This document shows, one piece after another, positions 1-8,237 of a DNA stretch of 64,000 nt. A program made the translations under genes and the position numbers. The stretch is from a bacterium (GTDB lineage: Bacteria; Hinthialibacterota; Hinthialibacteria; H5-UNCL2), in the NCBI GenBank assembly GCA_015075175.1, contig JABTUV010000001.1, forward strand, positions 310,001 to 374,000, given 5' to 3'. Under the pieces are notes generated by a model that saw only the letters and a program-made list of their open reading frames with translations, was not told where the DNA came from and did no database searches. Every line of letters starts with the position of its first letter. The stretch's first letter is position 1.

Positions 1-855
1 TGCGGCGCCTGTCCGGAAGGCGACGGCCACCGCATGGCGGTGCTCGAGAATCATGATGGTGGCTTGGCTCGGGCATTCGTGCCCGAGACGGCAGATCTGG
101 AGACTTGCCCAACCCAGGAGGGGGAGACGGCAGATCTGGAGACCTGCCCTCCCCGATCAACTTCGCTTCGGTTGCGCCTGCGCTATCAGAAGACGGGCGC
201 CTGGGCGTGGATTTCGCATCTGGACACCATCGAGCAGGTGCATCGCGCGCTTCGGCGTGCCGGCCTTCCCCTGTCTTACAGCGAAGGATATACCCCCCGT
301 CCCAAAACCAGTTTCTCCGACCCGCGGCCCATCGGTCAGGAAGGTCTGGGCGAATACGTAGACGTCGAACTGCGCGAGGAACTGCCACCGGAGGAGGTTC
401 TGGCACGCCTGAATCGAGTGTGTCCGGACGAGCTGCGCTTCACCCATGCGCGGCAGTTACCGGAACATGCGCTCGGCCTTGGCAAGCTGAGCGAGGCGCA
501 CGAGTATGACGTGGTGGTTTCCGGCTGGCAGGGCGATATAACTGAGATTAGCGAAAAAATCGCTAAAATCAGCGAATCCGACTCGTGCCTGGTCCCCGCC
601 TACAGTCACAAAACCGGCCAGGAGACTCAACTTGACATTGCCGGCGCGCTGGTTACACTGAGCGTTTCGTGCCCGGAACCCGGCGTGCTGGGGGTGAGGC
701 TGGTTCTGCGCAACCACGTCGGGCGCGTTCCCCGACCTGAGAACGTGGTGCTCCACGGGCTGGGTTTGGCGGAGAGCGCCCGGGGGGTGCGCGTGACCCA
801 CCGGGACGTCTTGCATCAACGCGACGGGTTCTGGCGGTCGATCCTGGACGCCTGA
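1..855 (+). CDS. Radical SAM protein C-terminus fused to DUF2344 domain (5' partial)
   Basis: The reading frame is open from the first base; the residues before the first ATG read CGACPEGDGHR, a Cys-rich tail like that of B12-binding radical SAM proteins (TIGR03960 type). After a low-complexity linker comes a DUF2344/TIGR03936 domain, recognised by the HLDTIEQVHRALRRAGLP and YSEGYTPRP-type motifs. In the family DUF2344 is either fused to or encoded next to the radical SAM protein and lies beside rng and rplU, exactly the order seen here. The biochemical role of the pair is not established. The gene ends 16 bases before the RNase G start, suggesting cotranscription. The upstream part lies outside the window. 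Confidence 0.85.
   Translation, partial: CGACPEGDGHRMAVLENHDGGLARAFVPETADLETCPTQEGETADLETCPPRSTSLRLRLRYQKTGAWAWISHLDTIEQVHRALRRAGLPLSYSEGYTPRPKTSFSDPRPIGQEGLGEYVDVELREELPPEEVLARLNRVCPDELRFTHARQLPEHALGLGKLSEAHEYDVVVSGWQGDITEISEKIAKISESDSCLVPAYSHKTGQETQLDIAGALVTLSVSCPEPGVLGVRLVLRNHVGRVPRPENVVLHGLGLAESARGVRVTHRDVLHQRDGFWRSILDA
85..149 (+). repeat. In-frame 26-bp direct repeat in the DUF2344 linker
   Basis: Two copies of a 26-bp unit (85-110 and 124-149) differ at one base and are spaced by 39 bp, i.e. 13 codons, so the protein linker repeats ETADLETCP. The core GGCAGATCTGGAGAC looks like a dispersed genomic repeat captured in a coding region. Confidence 0.75.
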
Positions 856-871
856 ACGGGACTGGGGTGGT

Positions 872-2440
872 ATGCCCGTAATCCATAAAAAGCTCCTGGT
901 CTCGCGCGACGCCTACGAGACTCGGGTCGCAGTTCTGGAAAATTCGTCCCTGGCCGAGTTCTATTACGAGCGCGCCGACCAGGATCGCACGACCGGCAAC
1001 ATCTACAAGGGGCGGGTGATGTCGATCGTGCCGGGCATCGAGGCGGCGTTCGTGGACATCGGGCTGCCGCGCAACGCCTTCCTGTACGTGACCGACGTGG
1101 CGCAGGTGCGGGACGAGTTCGAGCTGCTGGCGCACGCCCACGGAAGCGGCCAGGACGAAGAGGAGGCGCACGACGACGACGAGCGGGTGAGCCTGCCGCC
1201 GGTTTCGATCCAGGACGTGCTCAAAGAGGGCCAGGAAATCCTGGTGCAGATGCAGAAGGAGCCGATCGGAGCCAAGGGCTGCCGGGTCAGTACCAACATC
1301 ACACTGCCGGGGCGATACCTGGTACTGCTGCCGGTGACGCGGCACGTGGGGATTTCACGGCGCATCGAGGACGAGGCGGAGCGGGCGCGGCTGTTGGAGC
1401 TGGTTGCGGGGCTGGTACCGGCGGGCATGGGCGCCATCGTTCGGACCGCCGGCGCGGGCATGGCCCGCGACGCATTCGCCTCCGACATCGAGTATCTTTC
1501 CGCCGAGTGGGAGAAGATCGTGGCGGTGGGAGAGGCGGCGGGCGCACCCGCCCTCGTCCACCAGGAGGTCGGCCTGGTGCAGCGCATGGTGCGCGACGCC
1601 CTCACCGACGAGGTGGGCGAGATCATCGTGGACCATCCCGACACGCATCGGGAACTCTGCGACTATCTCGCGCGCATGATTCCGCGCCTGGCCGCGCGCG
1701 TCGTGCTCTACTCCCAGCACCAGCCGCTGTTTCGGCGCATGGGAATTGAGACCGAGATCAGCAACCTGCGCAACCGCAAGGTGTGGCTGAACTGCGGCGG
1801 CTACGTGGTGATCGACGAGACGGAGGCCTTGACCGCCATCGACGTGAATACCGGCCGCTACGTGGGCAAGCACAACCTGGAGGAGACGGTCTTCCATACC
1901 AACATGGAGGCGGCGGTGGAGATCGCCCGGCAGCTGCGGCTGCGCGACATCGGCGGGATCATCATCATCGACTTCATCGACATGAAGTCGGAGAGCAACC
2001 AGCAGATGCTTCTGTCGCGCCTGAAGGAGGAACTGCGGCGCGACCGCGCCCGCACCAACGTGCTGGACATGACGCAACTCGGGCTGGTGCAGATGACCCG
2101 CAAGCGCGTGCGCAAGAGTCTCTATAAGTCGATGATGCAACCCTGTCCCTACTGCAAGAAGGAGGGCAGCATCCTCTCGCTGGAGACCATGGTCGTCAAG
2201 GTGATGCGGCGCATCGCCGAACTGTGCGCCGAAAGCCCCCTGGAACGCATCCACATGGAGGTGCATCCGCGCGTGGCCTCCAAGATCAACGAGGAGTACA
2301 GCCACCAGTTGGCGGAGCTGGAAGAACGCTACAAGGTCGAGGTCAAGGTGCTGGCCAACCCCGAGCTGCACTTCGAGGAGATCGAGCAGCCGCAGGAATC
2401 GGGGGCCGAGGCGGCGCGCGACGGCGCCGACCGTTCCTGA
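872..2440 (+). CDS. rng: Ribonuclease G/E family endoribonuclease
   Basis: 522 residues, full length for RNase G. The N-terminus carries the S1-like segment (GNIYKGRVMSIVPGIEAAFV, about residues 46-65). The catalytic DNase I-like subdomain has AIDVNTGRY and the IIIIDFIDM metal-site region. The PCPYCKKEG motif near residue 425 is the Zn-link that dimerises RNase G/E. It cleaves single-stranded AU-rich RNA and matures rRNA 5' ends. There is no long RNase E-type scaffold tail, hence G rather than E. It follows the DUF2344 gene and precedes rplU, a common bacterial cluster. Confidence 0.95.
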   Translation: MPVIHKKLLVSRDAYETRVAVLENSSLAEFYYERADQDRTTGNIYKGRVMSIVPGIEAAFVDIGLPRNAFLYVTDVAQVRDEFELLAHAHGSGQDEEEAHDDDERVSLPPVSIQDVLKEGQEILVQMQKEPIGAKGCRVSTNITLPGRYLVLLPVTRHVGISRRIEDEAERARLLELVAGLVPAGMGAIVRTAGAGMARDAFASDIEYLSAEWEKIVAVGEAAGAPALVHQEVGLVQRMVRDALTDEVGEIIVDHPDTHRELCDYLARMIPRLAARVVLYSQHQPLFRRMGIETEISNLRNRKVWLNCGGYVVIDETEALTAIDVNTGRYVGKHNLEETVFHTNMEAAVEIARQLRLRDIGGIIIIDFIDMKSESNQQMLLSRLKEELRRDRARTNVLDMTQLGLVQMTRKRVRKSLYKSMMQPCPYCKKEGSILSLETMVVKVMRRIAELCAESPLERIHMEVHPRVASKINEEYSHQLAELEERYKVEVKVLANPELHFEEIEQPQESGAEAARDGADRS

Positions 2441-2481
2441 AGATAACGATACCCATATCGATGCGTTAAAGGAGACTTGAG

Positions 2482-2796
2482 ATGTACGCGATTGTTCGGA
2501 CGGGCGGATTTCAGTACCAGGTGGAGCCGGGGGCGGTAGTGGCGTTGCCGCGGATGGAGGCGGACATCGGGGCCATGATCGACCTGCCGGAGGTGCTCCT
2601 GGTTTCGGACGAGGGCAAAGTGCAGGTCGGCCGGCCCACGCTGGCGGGCGCCAAGGTCACGGTGAAGGTGCTGAGGCACACGCGCGGGCCGAAGATCGTG
2701 GTAGGCCGGCACAAGCGCCGCAAGCATTACGACCGCAAGCTGGGCCATCGGCAGGACTACACGCAGGTGCGGGTTGCCGCGATCAGCCTGCCGTAA
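2482..2796 (+). CDS. rplU: 50S ribosomal protein L21
   Basis: 104 residues, normal length. The start MYAIVRTGGFQYQV and the C-terminal KRRKHYDRKLGHRQDYT block are diagnostic for L21, which binds 23S rRNA domain I. A strong ribosome binding site (AAGGAGACTTGAG) precedes the ATG. It is followed by a terminator-like hairpin and then a repeat block. The usual next gene, rpmA (L27), is not present before obg. Confidence 0.97.
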   Translation: MYAIVRTGGFQYQVEPGAVVALPRMEADIGAMIDLPEVLLVSDEGKVQVGRPTLAGAKVTVKVLRHTRGPKIVVGRHKRRKHYDRKLGHRQDYTQVRVAAISLP

Positions 2797-2812
2797 GGGC
2801 GCGACGTTCTTC

Positions 2813-2855
2813 CCAGCCGGGACCGGGCAACCGCTCCCGGCTGGTTTGTGTTTTG
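2813..2855 (+). terminator. Rho-independent terminator after rplU
   Basis: Perfect 10-bp stem CCAGCCGGGA (2813-2822) with TCCCGGCTGG (2835-2844), a 12-nt loop, followed by TTTGTGTTTTG. It lies 17 bases past the rplU stop and would end the DUF2344-rng-rplU transcript, leaving obg to its own promoter. Confidence 0.8.
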
Positions 2856-2872
2856 GGTCGGCGCGTAGCGCT

Positions 2873-3475
2873 CGCTTCACCTCTCCCTCAGGGAGAGGTG
2901 AAGTCCTCTCTCCCTCGGGGAGAGGTCCGGTCCCCTCTCCCTTGGGGAGAGGGTTAGTGAGGGGGCGTGGCGTAGGCGGGCTCCTCACCCGCCTCGGCTG
3001 CGCTTCGCTCCGCGGCGCGACCTCCCTCAGGGAGAGGTGGAGTCCCTCCCTCGGGGAGAGGTCCGTCCCCTCTCCCTGGGGAGAGGGTTCAGTGAGGGGC
3101 GTGCGCACAGCGGGCTTCCCTCACCCGCTCGGCATCGCTCGGCTCCGCGGCGCGACCTCTCCCTCAGGGGAGAGGTGGAGTCCTCCCTCGGGGAGAGGTC
3201 CGGTCCCCTCCCCTGGGAGAGGGCCAGTGAGGGGCGGGCGCAAGGCGGGCTTCCTCACCCGCTCGGCATCGCTCTGCTCCGCCGCGCGACCTCCCCAGGG
3301 AGGTGAGGTCCTCCCTCAGGGAGGTGCAGCCCTCCCGGGAGAGGGCCAGTGAGGGGCGGGCGCGGCGGCTTCCCCACCCGCTCGGCATCGCTCCGCTCCG
3401 CCGCGCGACCTCCCCCAGGGAGAGGTGGAGTCCCTCTCTCCAGGGAGAGGTGCGGTCCTCTCCCTTGGGGAGAGA
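2873..3475. repeat. Tandem array of a ~120-142 bp hairpin-rich repeat between rplU and obg
   Basis: About 4.5 copies, each starting near CGCGACCTCTCCCT (2874, 3016, 3149, 3285, 3404), so periods are about 142, 133, 136 and 119 bp. Each unit holds several short palindromes of the CTCTCCC-TNGG-GGAGAG type, then GAGGG-type and CTCACCCGCTCGGC segments. The copies differ mainly by small deletions. No credible gene is seen inside; open frames here simply read through the repeat. A diverged single unit lies at 7094-7231. Confidence 0.9.
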
Positions 3476-3497
3476 TTAAATGCAGCTCCCATGAGCG

Positions 3498-4580
3498 ATG
3501 AGCGGTTCAGTGCAGGCAGGAGAAGATTGTCAGGTGTTCCTGGATCGGGTGGAAATCATTGTGGAGGCGGGTCGGGGCGGAAACGGCGCGCGCAGTTTCC
3601 GGCGGGAGAAGTACGTGCCGCGGGGCGGGCCGGACGGCGGGGACGGCGGGCGTGGCGGGGACGTCGTTCTCGTCGGGCATGAGGGTATGAACACGCTTTA
3701 TGACCTTACCGCGCGTCCCCACTATCGCGCGGGCCACGGCCGGCACGGCGCGGGCGCGCGCAAGACCGGCGCGGACGGAGCGGACGTGCGCTTGTCGGTT
3801 CCCCTGGGTACGGTCGCCATTGACGCCGACACCGGCGACGTGATCGGAGAAGTTCTGGCCCACGGACAGGCGCTGATCGTGGCCGCCGGCGGTCGCGGCG
3901 GCCTGGGCAACGTGCACTTCGCGACTTCCACACGGCAGGCGCCGGAGAAGGCGACTCCCGGACAGCCCGGGCAGCGCCGCCGCCTGCGCCTGGAACTGAA
4001 GGTGATCGCCCAGGTCGGGCTGGTCGGTTTTCCCAATGCCGGCAAGAGCACGCTGATTTCCGCCCTCACCCGCGCCCGCGCCAAAATCGCCGAGTATCCG
4101 TTCACAACCCTCCAGCCCGTATTGGGGACGCTGCCCCTGTCGGACGGGACCTCGCTGGTGATCGCCGACATCCCGGGGCTGATCGAAGGTGCGCACGCGG
4201 GCGCAGGCATGGGCGTCGACTTCTTGCGCCACATCGAGCGCACGGAACTGCTGGTGTACGTGCTGGACGCTGCCGGGCGCGACGACGCCGATTGCCCCGC
4301 CGCCTGGAGGGTGTTGCGGCGCGAACTGGAGTGCTATGATACGGCCATCCTGGAGCGTCCCTTTCTGGTCGCGCTCAATAAGATGGACCTCCTCGGCGAG
4401 TCGGAGCGCGAGGCGGTAGTGGCGCGATTCCTTGACGAAAGCGGCGTGCCGCGCGGGCGTTGCTGGCTGATTTCGGCCTTGCAGCGGACCGGCCTGGACG
4501 GGCTGGCCGCCGCCATCGAGGACCTCCATCGCGAGCTATTGGCCGGGCGGATGGCCTTGAAGGATGACGAGGATGAGTGA
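3498..4580 (+). CDS. obgE: GTPase Obg (ribosome assembly/stress GTPase)
   Basis: The N-terminal Obg fold has the glycine-rich signature FRREKYVPRGGPDGGDGG, followed by a G domain with Walker A GFPNAGKST, DIPGLIEGAH (G3) and NKMD (G4). Obg binds the 50S subunit and couples GTP level to ribosome maturation. Two starts are possible: ATG 3498, or GTG 3534, which gives the more canonical N-terminus VFLDRVEIIVEAG and has an AGGAGA about 11 bases upstream. The C-terminus is short with an acidic tail (KDDEDE). The stop overlaps the proB start, so obg and proB are probably coupled in translation. Confidence 0.95.
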   Translation: MSGSVQAGEDCQVFLDRVEIIVEAGRGGNGARSFRREKYVPRGGPDGGDGGRGGDVVLVGHEGMNTLYDLTARPHYRAGHGRHGAGARKTGADGADVRLSVPLGTVAIDADTGDVIGEVLAHGQALIVAAGGRGGLGNVHFATSTRQAPEKATPGQPGQRRRLRLELKVIAQVGLVGFPNAGKSTLISALTRARAKIAEYPFTTLQPVLGTLPLSDGTSLVIADIPGLIEGAHAGAGMGVDFLRHIERTELLVYVLDAAGRDDADCPAAWRVLRRELECYDTAILERPFLVALNKMDLLGESEREAVVARFLDESGVPRGRCWLISALQRTGLDGLAAAIEDLHRELLAGRMALKDDEDE

Positions 4581-5847
4581 GCCGGTTGTCCATTATCAGC
4601 GCATCGTGGTCAAGCTGGGCACGCGCCTGGTCAATTCCGACGAAACGCACTTCAACACCCCCATGATCTCGGGGCTGGCGCGGGAGATGGTGGAGATGAC
4701 GGCGCGCGGGCGCGAGTTCATCCTGGTCAGCTCCGGCGCCATCGGCATGGGAATGCGCGTGTTGGGCTGGAAGAAGCGTCCCGCCGCGCTGGCGGAGAAG
4801 CAGGCCTGCGCCGCCATCGGCCAGGGCCATCTTATGCACTGCTATCACGGCGTTTTCGGACTCCTCGGCAAACCCGTCGCCCAGGTCCTCCTGACGCGGG
4901 ACGGATTGGACGTCCGCTCGCGCTACCTGCACGCCCGCAACACGTTGGAGACGCTTCTCTCGCTGGGCGTCGTGCCCATCGTCAACGAAAACGATACCGT
5001 CAGCACCGAGGAGCTGGGTTTCTCCGACAACGATCAACTCTCGGCCCTGGTGGCCTGCAAGATGGACGCGGACCTGCTCGTACTGTTGTCCGACGTGGAT
5101 GGTCTCTACCGGGATCCGCAGGATCCGGCCACGCTGGTCCCCGAGATCACGGCGGTGACGCCGGAGCTGGTCGGCTTGGCGAAGGGCGCGCGCGACCACA
5201 ACTCGGTCGGCGGCATGTGCACCAAGTTGGAGGCGGCGCGCACGTGCCTGTTGGCCGGTCTTCACGCGGTCATCGCCAATGGACACAGGCCGGGCATTCT
5301 GACCGAGCTGGTGGAAGGCGCGGGGCGCGGGACGTGGTTCCGCGGCAACTCCTGTCCTCTCTCCAGCCGCAAACGCTGGATCGCCTTCGGCAAGACCGCC
5401 TCGGGCGGGAGAGTTGTGGTCGATGCCGGCGCCTGCCGCGCATTGGTCGAAGAGGGCCGGAGTCTTTTGCCTTCCGGTATCGTGCGCGTCGAGGGGCGCT
5501 TTCCTTCCGGGCAACTGGTGGCCGTCTGCGACGAGACGGGCGTCGAGATCGCGCGCGGGCTGGTGAATTACTCCTCCCAGGAGTTGTCGGCGGTCAAGGG
5601 CAACAGTACCGCGGCGATTGCGGCTCTTTTGGGCAAGCGCAAGAGCTACGCGGCGATCCATCGCGACAATCTGGTGGTGTGGTGGAGGCGCGGTAGGGTG
5701 CGCACCGCGCACCGTGCGAGGCATTTGCTGGATGTCCCGCGCCTTCGAACGGGCGTGCATGGGGCTGCGGTGCGCGGTGCGAACCCTACGCGATCCGGCG
5801 GGAATGCCGTCGTAACGGAGACAAGAAGCCATGAGTCAAACCTTTGA
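4573..5847 (+). CDS. proB: Glutamate 5-kinase with repeat-derived C-terminal tail
   Basis: First step of proline synthesis, ATP-dependent phosphorylation of glutamate. The amino-acid-kinase fold shows VVKLGTRLV at the N-terminus, VSSGAIGMG, NENDTVSTEE and SDVDGLY, and ends with a PUA domain (about residues 280-360). ProB proteins normally finish at the equivalent of IHRDNLV; here the frame runs on for about 50 residues, because an inverted-repeat element (5693-5789) follows. The expected length is about 370 residues, against 424 here. ATG 4573 (MSEPVV) overlaps the obg stop; ATG 4564 is also in frame. The 3' end overlaps the proA start by 17 bases. Confidence 0.92.
   Translation: MSEPVVHYQRIVVKLGTRLVNSDETHFNTPMISGLAREMVEMTARGREFILVSSGAIGMGMRVLGWKKRPAALAEKQACAAIGQGHLMHCYHGVFGLLGKPVAQVLLTRDGLDVRSRYLHARNTLETLLSLGVVPIVNENDTVSTEELGFSDNDQLSALVACKMDADLLVLLSDVDGLYRDPQDPATLVPEITAVTPELVGLAKGARDHNSVGGMCTKLEAARTCLLAGLHAVIANGHRPGILTELVEGAGRGTWFRGNSCPLSSRKRWIAFGKTASGGRVVVDAGACRALVEEGRSLLPSGIVRVEGRFPSGQLVAVCDETGVEIARGLVNYSSQELSAVKGNSTAAIAALLGKRKSYAAIHRDNLVVWWRRGRVRTAHRARHLLDVPRLRTGVHGAAVRGANPTRSGGNAVVTETRSHESNL
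5693..5789. repeat. 97-bp inverted-repeat element at the 3' end of proB
   Basis: 22-nt arms at 5693-5714 and 5768-5789 are inverted copies with a single mismatch (core GTGCGCACCGCGCACC), enclosing about 53 bp. It starts 3 codons after the conserved ProB C-terminus and is translated into the ProB tail. No coding capacity of its own; it looks like a non-autonomous REP/MITE-type element. Confidence 0.85.
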
Positions 5848-7087
5848 TCTGGATGCCATGCTCTCCGCGGCGCGGCGGGCGACGCGGATGCTGGCCGACT
5901 GCAATCCCGGTGAGAAGAATCGGGCGCTTGCGGCTGTGGCGGATGGTCTGGTTGCGCGTGGCGCGGAAATCATGGCGGAGAACGCGAGGGACATGGCGGA
6001 GGGCCAGGCGGCGGGTTTGTCGCCGGCGCTCCTGGATCGGCTGCGGCTGGACGAGACGCGCGTCGCGGCGATGGCGGAGGGCGTGCGGCAGGTCGTGGCG
6101 CTGCCGGATCCCGTCGGTCGCATCGACGGCATGACGCGGCGTCCCAACGGGCTTCTGGTGGGCCGCATGCGCGTGCCCATCGGCGTGATCGGCATGATCT
6201 ACGAAGCGCGGCCCAACGTGACGGTGGACGCGGCGGCCCTGTGCATCAAGGCCGGCGACGCCGTCATCCTGCGCGGCGGTCGCGAGGCGCTCCACTCCAA
6301 TCTGGTCCTGACCGAGGTCGTGCGCGGCGGCCTCGTGCAAGCGGGCCTTCCCCCCGACGCCGTGCAGTCCATTCCCGATCCCGACCGGCAGCACGTGCTG
6401 CGGTTGATCGCCGCCGAGGGCCGGATCGACGCAGTGATTCCACGCGGCGGGCATGAACTCATCCGGGCGATCGTCCAACATGCCCGCGTGCCCGTCATCA
6501 AGCACTACCAGGGCATCTGTCACGTTTACGTGGACCGGGCGGCCGATCTGGACATGGCCGAAAGGATCGTTTTCAACGCCAAGGTGCAGCGTCCCGGAGT
6601 GTGCAACGCCATGGAGACGCTGCTCGTGCATCGGGACGTGGCGGAGGCGTTTCTGCCGCGCATGTTGAAAAAACTGTCCGAGGCGAAAGTGGAAATCAGA
6701 GGCTGCGCGGAGACGTGTCGCCTGTATCCCTCCGCAAAGCCGGCGAAAGACGGGGACTTCGGCTGCGAGTTTCTGGACCTGATTGTGGCGGTGAGAGTCG
6801 TGGACGGCTTTGAGGCGGCGCGCGACCACATTCATAGTTACGGCAGCGGCCACACGGAAGCCATCGTGACGCGGGACCATGCCACGGCGCAGCGGTTCGT
6901 GCGCGAGATCGACGCCTCGTCGGTGATGGTGAACGCCAGTACGCGTTTCGCGGACGGCTTCGAGTACGGGCTGGGCGCGGAGATCGGCATCTCGACCGAC
7001 CGGCTGCACGCGCGGGGACCGATGGGCGTGGAGGAACTGACCACGCAGAAGTGGGTGGTATACGGGGAAGGGCAGGTGCGGGAGTAG
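5831..7087 (+). CDS. proA: Gamma-glutamyl phosphate reductase
   Basis: 418 residues, full length. NADPH-dependent reduction of glutamyl-5-phosphate to the semialdehyde, acting directly after ProB. Aldehyde-dehydrogenase-type fold with MIYEARPNVTVDAAALC, the Gly-rich LRGGREALHSN, the catalytic cysteine in RPGVCNAMETLL, and HIHSYGSGHTEAIVT. GGAG lies about 10 bases before the ATG. It overlaps the extended proB frame, so it belongs to the same operon. The region after it holds a dispersed repeat. Confidence 0.96.
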   Translation: MSQTFDLDAMLSAARRATRMLADCNPGEKNRALAAVADGLVARGAEIMAENARDMAEGQAAGLSPALLDRLRLDETRVAAMAEGVRQVVALPDPVGRIDGMTRRPNGLLVGRMRVPIGVIGMIYEARPNVTVDAAALCIKAGDAVILRGGREALHSNLVLTEVVRGGLVQAGLPPDAVQSIPDPDRQHVLRLIAAEGRIDAVIPRGGHELIRAIVQHARVPVIKHYQGICHVYVDRAADLDMAERIVFNAKVQRPGVCNAMETLLVHRDVAEAFLPRMLKKLSEAKVEIRGCAETCRLYPSAKPAKDGDFGCEFLDLIVAVRVVDGFEAARDHIHSYGSGHTEAIVTRDHATAQRFVREIDASSVMVNASTRFADGFEYGLGAEIGISTDRLHARGPMGVEELTTQKWVVYGEGQVRE

Positions 7088-7093
7088 GCGCGA

Positions 7094-7231
7094 AGCGCGC
7101 TCTCCGCCTCTCCCCTGGGGAGAGGTCGGCCCGAAGGGCCGGGTGAGGGGGAGATCGCGAACGCTGCGGCGTCCCCCTCACCCGTTCGAGTTCGCCTTGC
7201 TCCGTCGAGCGACCCTCCCCAAGGGAGAGGT
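7094..7231. repeat. Diverged single copy of the CTCTCC/GGAGAG dispersed repeat
   Basis: The gap between proA and nadD contains CCTCTCCCCTGGGGAGAGG, GGTGAGGGGGA, CCCTCACCCG and CTCCCCAAGGGAGAGG in the same order as one unit of the 2873-3475 array. No gene is seen here. Confidence 0.7.
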
Positions 7232-7244
7232 ATGAAGGGATGAC

Positions 7245-7839
7245 ATGAAAATCGCCGTCGTTGGAGGCACGTTCGATCCTTTCCACAACGGACATCTGGC
7301 CGTGTGCGAAGCGGTCTCGGCGCTGGCGGACGTGGACCGGGTGCTGGTCGTGCCGGCGAGGCAGTCCCCGTTGAAGGAGGGCGAGACGGGCGCGCCCGGG
7401 CCGGCGCGCCTGGCGATGGCCGCCGCCGCCGTGGCCCACCTGCCCAAGTGTGAGGTGAGCGATCTGGAACTTTCCCGCCCAGGCCCGTCCTTCACCATCG
7501 ACACGCTGGAGGAGCTTTCGCGCCGGCATCCGGGAGACCAGGTCGCGCTGGTCATCGGCGCGGACCAATGGCCCATCTTTCATACCTGGAAGGATTATGA
7601 TAAGATAGGGGGCTAAGTATGAACTCCTGGCGACCACGCGGGCCGGGTATGATCTTCCCGCGGAGCTTGCGGCGGGCTATCCGCGCGCGCGGTGCGTGCC
7701 GGTCCGACCGGTCGCCGTCACCGCCACCGAGCTGCGCCGGCGGCTGGCGCATGACCTGGCCGTCGAGGAGTGGGTTCCCGCGGCCGTATTGGCGATCATC
7801 CGCCGTGAAGGGCTGTACCGACAGACAGGCTCTCGATGA
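7245..7839 (+). pseudogene. nadD: Nicotinate-nucleotide adenylyltransferase, frameshifted
   Basis: The first frame (7245-7616) encodes VVGGTFDPFHNGHL with the HxGH nucleotidyl-transfer motif and continues to FHTWKDYDKIGG before a stop. The rest of NadD follows in another frame from about 7617: YELLATTRAGYDLP, then TATELRRRLAH and VPAAVLAIIRREGLYR, the normal NadD C-terminus, ending at 7839. Removing one G from the GGGGG run near 7608-7612 restores one continuous protein of about 197 residues. NadD is the NAD-synthesis step from nicotinate mononucleotide and is normally essential, so a homopolymer sequencing error is likely. The stop overlaps the next start (ATGA). Confidence 0.85.
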
Positions 7840-8237
7840 CCAACGCCTTGTCCGACACGATTGAGAAGATCAACCGCATGCTCTCCGCGGAATCGGTGCT
7901 GTTCCTGGTCGGTTACAAGACCAACGGGGTGGAGCAGAAGGGCAGCACGCTGCGCAGCTATTGTCCCATTCACAGGGAGGAGATGATCCGCAGCCTGGTG
8001 ATCGATACGGCGCGGAGCACGTTTCGCTGCATGTACTCGGGCTGTCGGGGGCATCGGGGCGGCACGTTTTTTCAGCTTTACCAGCTGGCGAAGGGCCTGG
8101 ACGAGGCGACGGCGCGCGAACTGGCGGGCGAGGCTGGGATTGAAACTCCGATCCTGGGGTCTGGGAGGACTGCGGGACGGACACGGCGTCGCCGCCGGAA
8201 ACCACCGGCTAATCCCGGCGGATGTCGAAGCGAATAG
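7836..8237 (+). CDS. CHC2-type zinc-finger protein (primase-like Zn domain)
   Basis: 133 residues. A DnaG-like Zn ribbon is visible: SYCPIHREE gives C-x2-H, and FRCMYSGCRGHRGGTFFQLY gives the second Cys pair plus the GGTxFxL segment typical of CHC2 fingers. In primase this domain binds template DNA. No TOPRIM catalytic domain follows, so this is not a primase. After about residue 105 the sequence becomes Arg/Pro-rich and probably reads in the wrong frame, because the next gene is also frame-disrupted. It starts in an ATGA overlap with nadD and is the first of a run leading to the histidine kinase. Confidence 0.7.
   Translation: MTNALSDTIEKINRMLSAESVLFLVGYKTNGVEQKGSTLRSYCPIHREEMIRSLVIDTARSTFRCMYSGCRGHRGGTFFQLYQLAKGLDEATARELAGEAGIETPILGSGRTAGRTRRRRRKPPANPGGCRSE

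Noticed and set aside
2873-3475. Possible CRISPR array
   Set aside because: The tandem units are ~120-142 bp, vary by internal deletion and carry no unique spacers; they are palindromic repeat DNA.
5786-7009. Minus-strand frame of 407 codons over proA
   Set aside because: Shadow frame; proA is unambiguous on the plus strand.
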